DNA from: JBBTTE01 sp038064375
Lineage (GTDB): Bacteria > Patescibacteriota > Saccharimonadia > Saccharimonadales > UBA4665
Direction: 5' to 3'
Length of the DNA: 64,000 nt
Assembly: GCA_038064375.1 (NCBI GenBank)
Contig: JBBTTF010000001.1
Location: forward strand, 496,001 to 560,000
Below are positions 59,321 through 64,000 of the stretch, one piece after another. Below the pieces are notes generated by a model. It saw nothing but the letters and a program-made list of their open reading frames with translations, searched no databases and was not told where the DNA came from. The position numbers were made by a program, and so were the translations under genes. Each line of letters begins with the position of its first letter. The stretch's first letter is position 1.

Positions 59321-59542
59321 ATGGCAGCCAATAAGGAAGTAATCGAACTGACGGGCACAATCGTCGAAACCCTACCAGGAACACAATTCCGCGTAGAACT
59401 CGAAAATGGCCATAAAATTATAGCTCATGTAGCCGGTAAGATGAGGAAGCATTTCATCCGAATCGTCCCCGGAGACAGCGTTACGGTCGAGTTGACCCCT
59501 TACGATCTTACGAAGGGCAGAATCACCTACCGCAAAGGTTAA
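59321..59542 (+). CDS. infA: translation initiation factor IF-1
   Basis: 73 residues, an OB-fold protein of the 30S A site. KEVIELTGTIVETLPGTQFR near 5 and HFIRIVPGDSVTVELTPYDL near 44 fit. First gene of the infA-rpmJ-rpsM-rpsK-rpsD-rpoA-rplQ unit. Confidence 0.96.
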   Translation: MAANKEVIELTGTIVETLPGTQFRVELENGHKIIAHVAGKMRKHFIRIVPGDSVTVELTPYDLTKGRITYRKG

Positions 59543-59584
59543 TCAATATAAGCAGTGAGTCACCCTCCTGAAAGGATGATCCGC

Positions 59585-59701
59585 ATGAAAGTGCGTGCCA
59601 GTGTCAAGAAAATTAGTCCAGATGATAAGATTGTCCGCCGCAAGGGACGTCTTTATGTTATCAACAAGTTCAAACCTAAGCATAAGCAGAGACAGGGTTA
59701 G
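59585..59701 (+). CDS. rpmJ: 50S ribosomal protein bL36 (zinc-free form)
   Basis: 38 residues. MKVRASVKKISPDDKIVRRK then GRLYVINKFKPKHKQRQG. The four zinc ligands of the usual protein (three Cys, one His) are not kept: no Cys at all. This is the C-minus form known from some bacteria. AAGGAT upstream. Confidence 0.93.
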   Translation: MKVRASVKKISPDDKIVRRKGRLYVINKFKPKHKQRQG

Positions 59702-59707
59702 TTAAGT

Positions 59708-60097
59708 ATGGCAGCAAGAATCTCCGGCGTTACTATCCCAGCTGAAAAGCAAGTTTGGGTTGCCCTGACTTACGTATACGGTATTGGTCCTAAAACTGCC
59801 GAAGACATTGTTAGCAAAGCTAACGTTGAGCGCACTACTCGCGTCAAGAACCTGACTGATGCAGAAATTGCTCGTATCCAAGACATCATCAACGCTGATC
59901 TTCTTGTAGAAGGTGAGCTGCAGCGAATGGTCAGCGGCAACATCAAGCGCCTTAAGGACATTAAGTCCTACCGTGGCATGCGTCACGCTGCTGGTCTGCC
60001 ATCCCGTGGTCAACGCACCAAGACCAACGCTCGTACCCGACGTGGTAAGAAGATAACTGTCGGTGGTACGGCTAAGAAGGTGGCATCTAAGACTTAA
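59708..60097 (+). CDS. rpsM: 30S ribosomal protein uS13
   Basis: 129 residues. ISGVTIPAEKQVWVALTYVY near residue 4 and C-terminal GLPSRGQRTKTNARTRRGKK near 97. AAGTATG start context; six bases after rpmJ. Confidence 0.96.
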   Translation: MAARISGVTIPAEKQVWVALTYVYGIGPKTAEDIVSKANVERTTRVKNLTDAEIARIQDIINADLLVEGELQRMVSGNIKRLKDIKSYRGMRHAAGLPSRGQRTKTNARTRRGKKITVGGTAKKVASKT

Positions 60098-60099
60098 TT

Positions 60100-60594
60100 A
60101 TGGCTGAAACAACTACACCTACACCAAGCAAAGACGAGACAAAGCCTGTTGAAGCTGAAGTTACTGAATCTACAGAAGCGACAACTACTACCGAAACTAC
60201 TGCTGCGCCCAAGACTACTACCAAGCGCAAAAAGAACAAGCGTTCTGTACCAAGTGGTCAGGTTCACGTTCTAGCTACCTTCAATAACACTATTGTTACT
60301 TTCACTGATTCCAAGGGCAACGTATTAACTACTTGTAGCGCTGGAGCCTGTGGCTTCCGTGGTTCTAAGAAGGGTACCGCCTACGCCGCTCAGGTTGCTG
60401 CCGAACGTGCCGCTCAGGCTGCTAAGCAACAGTATGGCTTTAGCAAGGCCGACGTATTTATTAAGGGTATTGGCCTAGGCCGAGATGCTGCTGTTCGCGT
60501 AATGGCCGGTACAGATATCGCTGTTGAGAGTATTACAGATGTTACAGGTATCCCGCACGGTGGTGTGCGTCCTAAGAAAGCGCGAAGGATTTAA
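60100..60594 (+). CDS. rpsK: 30S ribosomal protein uS11
   Basis: 164 residues; usual ~128. A Thr/Glu-rich N-terminal extension of ~40 residues is followed by a Lys-rich strip (TTKRKKNKRSVPSG). The core (VLATFNNTIVTFTDSKGNVL; GIPHGGVRPKKARRI at the end) is normal. Confidence 0.96.
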   Translation: MAETTTPTPSKDETKPVEAEVTESTEATTTTETTAAPKTTTKRKKNKRSVPSGQVHVLATFNNTIVTFTDSKGNVLTTCSAGACGFRGSKKGTAYAAQVAAERAAQAAKQQYGFSKADVFIKGIGLGRDAAVRVMAGTDIAVESITDVTGIPHGGVRPKKARRI

Positions 60595-60596
60595 TC

Positions 60597-61220
60597 ATGG
60601 CACGTGACAGAGGTTCGATTGTAAAAATGAGTCGCCGTGAAGGTTACGCCCTTCACCCTAAGGCCCACAAAGCCCTAGTTAAGCGCACTAGCAAGCCCGG
60701 TCAAGGCCCACAAAGCCGTGGTCCTCGTGGTGGCAAAGCCAGTCAGTATTCTTTGCAGCTTCGTGAGAAGCAAAAAGTTAAGCGCCTATATGGTCTGCTT
60801 GAGAAGCAGTTTAGCAACCTAATGAAGGAAGCTAGTCGCCGTCAGGGTCAGTCTGGTCAGGTTCTATTGCAGTTCCTAGAGCTACGCGCTGATAACGCTA
60901 TTTACCGTGCTGGTTTTGCACCAAGTCGCCGAGCTGCTCGTCAGCTAATGACTCACGGCCACTTTATGCTTAATGACGTCCGTGTCGACATTCCATCTAT
61001 CAGACTTAAGGCTGGCGACACTTTAACTGTCCGACCCAAGTCACTTACGACCGAATATTTCAAGCAACTTGATGATATCAGCCCCGTCCCGAGCGAAATT
61101 CCAGGCTGGTTGAAAGTTGACCGCAAAAAAATCACCGTTTCGATCACTGGTTCACCGTTACGCGAGGACGCTGAACCCGATATAAATGAGCAGTTAATCG
61201 TTGAGTATTACTCACGCTAA
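60597..61220 (+). CDS. rpsD: 30S ribosomal protein uS4
   Basis: 207 residues. S4 RNA-binding domain RADNAIYRAGFAPSRRAARQ near 101. Zinc-free (no Cys in the N-terminal part, unlike the Cys-plus form). C-terminal ends DINEQLIVEYYSR. E. coli S4 represses the alpha operon; no pseudoknot site was seen here. Confidence 0.96.
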   Translation: MARDRGSIVKMSRREGYALHPKAHKALVKRTSKPGQGPQSRGPRGGKASQYSLQLREKQKVKRLYGLLEKQFSNLMKEASRRQGQSGQVLLQFLELRADNAIYRAGFAPSRRAARQLMTHGHFMLNDVRVDIPSIRLKAGDTLTVRPKSLTTEYFKQLDDISPVPSEIPGWLKVDRKKITVSITGSPLREDAEPDINEQLIVEYYSR

Positions 61221-61234
61221 AGTAGGAGCAACAA

Positions 61235-62191
61235 ATGTCAAATATTATTCACACCCCAGGACTAGTCAAAGTAGACGACCACAGCGATACAAGCGCTTCC
61301 TTTGCGATCGAGCCATTGCACAACGGCTACGGCATGACCCTAGGTAACAGCCTTCGCCGCGTTTTGCTTAGCAGCATTTCTGGCGCAGCCGTCACTGCCT
61401 TTAAGATCGAGAACGTAACTCACGAGTTTACAAGCGTTCCCGGCGTCAAAGAAGACATCGTTGACATCATGCTTAACCTTAAGGGTGTACGTTTCCGCGT
61501 TTATGGCAACGAACCTCAGACTCTACGCATCGTTAAGTCTGGCAAGGGTGCCGTTACAGCTAAGGACATCCAAGTTAACGCTGATGTTGAGATCGTTAAC
61601 CCTGACCACGTCATCGCTACAATCGACGAAGCCAAGGCTAAGCTAACTGTTGACCTAGTTGTCGAAGTTGGCCGCGGCTACCGCACCATCGAAGAAGGTG
61701 CAGCCAAGAAGGCTAGCGACATGATCGCTATCGACGCTATCTTTAGTCCAGTCTTGCGAGTACGTTACAAGGTTGAAAACACTCGTGTTGGCCAAGCTAC
61801 TGACCTTGACCGTCTACTTTTGACTGTCGACACCGATGGTTCAATCACTCCTCAAGATGCCTTTGAAGAAGCTTCAGCAATTCTAGTTAACCAATACACC
61901 GCACTAGCCGGTAAGACTCGTGTAGTTGTTAACGAAACTCCTGCTGAAACAGCTGGTTCCGGCGAAGGTGAATTTGGCGGCGACATGCTCGGCGAAGAAA
62001 CCACTGCTCTTAGCACTTCAATCGAAGACCTAAACCTATCAGCTCGTACAACTAACGCGCTAATTAACAACGACATCCACACCATCCGCGACCTGTTTGC
62101 ACTCAACGACGCTGAGCTGCGTGACCTCAAAGGTTTCGGCAGCAAAGCTCTTGATGAAGTCAAAGAAAAGCTAGCGGAGTTGGAGCTTTAG
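61235..62191 (+). CDS. rpoA: DNA-directed RNA polymerase subunit alpha
   Basis: 318 residues. N-terminal dimerisation domain with GYGMTLGNSLRRVLLSSISG near 31; C-terminal domain LSARTTNALINNDIHTIRDL near 268 and LKGFGSKALDEVKEKLAELE near 299, so UP-element/activator contact is possible. AGGAG upstream. Confidence 0.97.
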   Translation: MSNIIHTPGLVKVDDHSDTSASFAIEPLHNGYGMTLGNSLRRVLLSSISGAAVTAFKIENVTHEFTSVPGVKEDIVDIMLNLKGVRFRVYGNEPQTLRIVKSGKGAVTAKDIQVNADVEIVNPDHVIATIDEAKAKLTVDLVVEVGRGYRTIEEGAAKKASDMIAIDAIFSPVLRVRYKVENTRVGQATDLDRLLLTVDTDGSITPQDAFEEASAILVNQYTALAGKTRVVVNETPAETAGSGEGEFGGDMLGEETTALSTSIEDLNLSARTTNALINNDIHTIRDLFALNDAELRDLKGFGSKALDEVKEKLAELEL

Positions 62192-62728
62192 ATGCACCGC
62201 CACGGATACCAAGGTCGTAAACTAGGTCGCGAGCGTGACCAACGCCGTGCGCTTATCAAGGGTCTTGCTGACTCTTTGATTAAGTACGAGTCTATAGAGA
62301 CGACCTTGCCTAAGGCTAAGGAAGTTGTTCCTTACCTAGAGAAGCTAATTACCAAGGCTAAGAAGGGCGACCTTCACAACCGCCGTCAGGTTCTTAGTGG
62401 CTTGCAAACCGTGGCTAGTGCCCACAAACTCGTTGACGAGATTGCACCTAAGCTATCCGGCCGTGTCAGTGGACACTTGCGTATTGTTAAGACTACGACT
62501 CGTCGTGGCGACAACGCCCAGCTAGCCCGCGTTAGCTTTGTTGATGACCTCAAGTCTGCACCTGTTGCTAAGGCTGCTGTTCCAGCTGCCAAGCAAGCAG
62601 CTTCCGCTAAACCTGCAACTACTGCAAAAGCCAAGCCAGCTACAGCAAAAGCCGCAGCCAAAGCTCCTGCCAAGAAACCTGTAGCTAAGAAGCCAGCCGC
62701 CAAAGCTACCAAGAAAGAGGCTAAATAA
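62192..62728 (+). CDS. rplQ: 50S ribosomal protein bL17 with histone-H1-like tail
   Basis: 178 residues; usual ~120. Core MHRHGYQGRKLGRERDQRRA and KDLHNRRQVL-type KKGDLHNRRQVLSGLQTVAS near 54. From residue ~125, a Lys/Ala/Pro repeat tail of ~50 residues resembles histone H1. Starts at the rpoA stop. Confidence 0.95.
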   Translation: MHRHGYQGRKLGRERDQRRALIKGLADSLIKYESIETTLPKAKEVVPYLEKLITKAKKGDLHNRRQVLSGLQTVASAHKLVDEIAPKLSGRVSGHLRIVKTTTRRGDNAQLARVSFVDDLKSAPVAKAAVPAAKQAASAKPATTAKAKPATAKAAAKAPAKKPVAKKPAAKATKKEAK

Positions 62729-63168
62729 TGAAAACTTATAGCGCTAAGCCAACTGACGTAGAACGTCAATGGTACATAATCGACGCCAGCGAAGCACCCC
62801 TAGGCCGTGTCGCCACCAAAGTAGCAACTCTACTAACTGGCAAGGGTAAACCACAGTTCACCAAACACATCGATTGCGGTGACTTTGTAGTCATCATCAA
62901 CGCTAGCAACCTTGTTGTTACCGGCGACAAGATGGACAGCAAGACTTACTACAAGCACAGTGGTTTCCCAGGTGGCCTCAAGGAGACTAGTCTTCGTGAG
63001 AAGCAGGCTCAAGACCCGACCTTTGCTATCACTAAGGCAGTCCGCGGCATGCTCCCTGTTAACCGTCTACGTGATGGTCGTCTACTACGTCTAAAAGTTT
63101 ACGGTGATGCAGAGCACAACCATGCCGCACAAAAACCAGTTCTTATCTCAGTAAAGGATGTTAAATAA
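62728..63168 (+). CDS. rplM: 50S ribosomal protein uL13
   Basis: 146 residues. RQWYIIDASEAPLGRVATKV near 12 and RGMLPVNRLRDGRLLRLKVY near 108 fit. One-base overlaps at both ends. Confidence 0.96.
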   Translation: MKTYSAKPTDVERQWYIIDASEAPLGRVATKVATLLTGKGKPQFTKHIDCGDFVVIINASNLVVTGDKMDSKTYYKHSGFPGGLKETSLREKQAQDPTFAITKAVRGMLPVNRLRDGRLLRLKVYGDAEHNHAAQKPVLISVKDVK

Positions 63169-63566
63169 TGGCTAAAGACAGCTACTTCTACGCAATCGGT
63201 CGCCGCAAGAGCGCTACTGCTCGTGTTCGTCTTCAGGGCGGCAAGGGTGCGATCACAGTTAACGGCAAGCCAGCAGATGAGTACTTTGCATCTAGCAAGT
63301 ACCAACTAGCCAAGCTTCAGCAGCCATTCACCGTACTCGATAAGGTCAACAAGTTTGACGTTAGCGTTGTTGTATCTGGTGGTGGCCACGACGGTCAAGC
63401 CGAAGCCATTCGCCTCGGCATCGCCAAAGCCTTCGTAATCATGACTCCAGACCTCAAAAGCACACTTAAGCGCGCCGACCTATTAAGCCGCGACTCGCGC
63501 GAAAAAGAGCGCAAGAAGTTCGGTCTTAAGGGTGCTCGTAAGCAACGTCAGTTCACCAAGCGTTAG
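63168..63566 (+). CDS. rpsI: 30S ribosomal protein uS9
   Basis: 132 residues. FYAIGRRKSATARVRLQGGK near 6 and the P-site-reaching C-terminus GLKGARKQRQFTKR with terminal KR. Last gene of the ribosomal block. Confidence 0.97.
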   Translation: MAKDSYFYAIGRRKSATARVRLQGGKGAITVNGKPADEYFASSKYQLAKLQQPFTVLDKVNKFDVSVVVSGGGHDGQAEAIRLGIAKAFVIMTPDLKSTLKRADLLSRDSREKERKKFGLKGARKQRQFTKR

Positions 63567-63609
63567 TCTTACTTTAGACAGCCCTCTAACACCTCTAGCT
63601 TAAGCAAGT

Positions 63610-63639
63610 TTGACATAACTTGACACAGTGTGATATATT
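63610..63639 (+). promoter_or_regulatory. promoter of the right-end leader
   Basis: TTGACA (63610-63615), 18 bases, TGA-TATATT (63634-63639). A second TTGACA (63620-63625) lies eight bases before the -10. The leader ORF starts seven bases after the -10. Confidence 0.65.
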
Positions 63640-63646
63640 AGCCCTT

Positions 63647-63724
63647 ATGTCAAGTACAAGCAACAACTGTCAAAAGTGGTTTATCGGCCGTCACCGTAGC
63701 GGTTTGTTTGTTGTGCATATATAA
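63647..63724 (+). CDS. putative leader peptide (right end)
   Basis: 25 codons with no Shine-Dalgarno, starting seven bases after the -10 (leaderless). Composition: Ser 4, two each of Asn, Phe, Ile, Gly, Arg, His and Val; one Trp at position 11 and one Cys at 8. Unlike the histidine leader, no single amino acid stands out. It is followed by an intrinsic terminator, so it may sense translation. Confidence 0.45.
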   Translation: MSSTSNNCQKWFIGRHRSGLFVVHI

Positions 63725-63744
63725 ATATTTTAGAGCCAATGAAC

Positions 63745-63769
63745 AAGCCGCCACAACAGGCGGCTTTTT
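63745..63769 (+). terminator. intrinsic terminator before the right-end gene
   Basis: AAGCCGCC/GGCGGCTT arms (8 pairs), loop ACAACA, T-run. GCCGTC at 63687-63692, inside the leader ORF, can pair with GGCGGC of the 3' arm (one G-U), a possible antiterminator. Confidence 0.85.
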
Positions 63770-63827
63770 AAATTGTATTCAATAATAACAAATCACAGAC
63801 AGTGATTAAATCTCAAAGGAGAAACAA

Positions 63828-64000
63828 ATGAATAATTTACAAGAATCAGTAAGCAATAAACCGGCTATGCCGGATGCGGTCATGCTTATGGCAGACCCGC
63901 AGACTAGTACAGAAGCAACTCAAGTCTACCAAGACGATGATTCGGCAACGGCGCAGTTAATACTCAAGGAGTACGCCCCGCAGACAGCGGAACAACAACT
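63828..64000 (+). CDS. unrecognised protein, 3' truncated by window edge
   Basis: 57 codons visible, open to the end of the window. AAAGGAG seven bases upstream. The start is MNNLQESVSNKPAMPDAVML, acidic and Gln/Asp-rich, with no signal peptide. Too short to assign. It lies behind the leader ORF and terminator, so its expression is probably conditional. Confidence 0.55.
   Translation, partial: MNNLQESVSNKPAMPDAVMLMADPQTSTEATQVYQDDDSATAQLILKEYAPQTAEQQ

Noticed and set aside
1..64000. UGA recoded as Gly (Gracilibacteria/Absconditabacteria code)
   Set aside because: TGA ends several genes at the expected places (GNAT at 11005, hisE at 28584, the gene before rsmD), and no gene needs TGA read through.
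1..64000. CRISPR arrays, insertion sequences, prophage or rRNA genes
   Set aside because: No spaced direct repeats, transposase-like proteins, phage genes or rRNA signatures were seen anywhere in the window.

Overview
This window is a core-genome segment of a small, moderately AT-rich bacterial genome. It most resembles the Candidate Phyla Radiation, probably Saccharibacteria (TM7). That placement is inferred from several things seen together: there is no uL30 gene between rpsE and rplO, no adk or map between secY and infA, TGA is used as a normal stop (unlike Gracilibacteria and Absconditabacteria), a PilB-type ATPase is present, ribosomal proteins carry lysine/alanine-rich tails, and small unrecognised genes sit inside operons that are otherwise universal.

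Layout. 1-12.4 kb: the 3' part of dnaE, a TrmH-family methyltransferase, pilB, rplS, rnhB-yraN, an M1 aminopeptidase, a GNAT enzyme, nusA and some unknown genes. 12.4-33.2 kb: clpC under a CIRCE operator, a membrane-anchored protein with an HExxH motif, radA, a large class A penicillin-binding protein, tyrS, a methyltransferase, recG, rsmD, tRNA-Leu(UAG), a hydrolase-like gene, a histidine-related operon, tig, CIRCE-controlled clpP and a second GNAT enzyme. 33.2-46.8 kb: rpoB-rpoC, then the str operon (rpsL, rpsG, an unknown gene, fusA), an amidoligase-like gene and tuf. 46.8-63.6 kb: unknown genes, then S10-spc-alpha (rpsJ to rplQ) and rplM-rpsI. 63.6-64 kb: a promoter, a short leader ORF, a terminator and the start of an unrecognised gene. 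No gene-free stretch exceeds 300 bases; the longest, after rpsI, holds that leader.

The most interesting region is 27.2-30.3 kb. A promoter sits directly on a 19-codon leader ORF containing three His codons. It is followed by mutually exclusive RNA pairings ending in an intrinsic terminator, and then by divergent hisG-like, tandem-hisE-like and hisI-like genes and hisS. This looks like a translation-coupled histidine attenuator controlling the first three steps of histidine biosynthesis plus histidyl-tRNA synthetase. The hisG-like gene carries an apparent one-base frameshift. A second leader ORF plus terminator of similar design lies at the right end of the window.

A genome-wide habit is also visible. 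Many first genes of operons have a -10 box ending only 6-10 bases before the start codon and no Shine-Dalgarno sequence, which predicts leaderless mRNAs, whereas many operon-internal genes have good Shine-Dalgarno sequences. Several core proteins lack expected zinc ligands (RpoC at both sites, bL36, uS14, PilB). EF-G has altered G4 and G5 motifs, and TyrRS has an altered HIGH signature.
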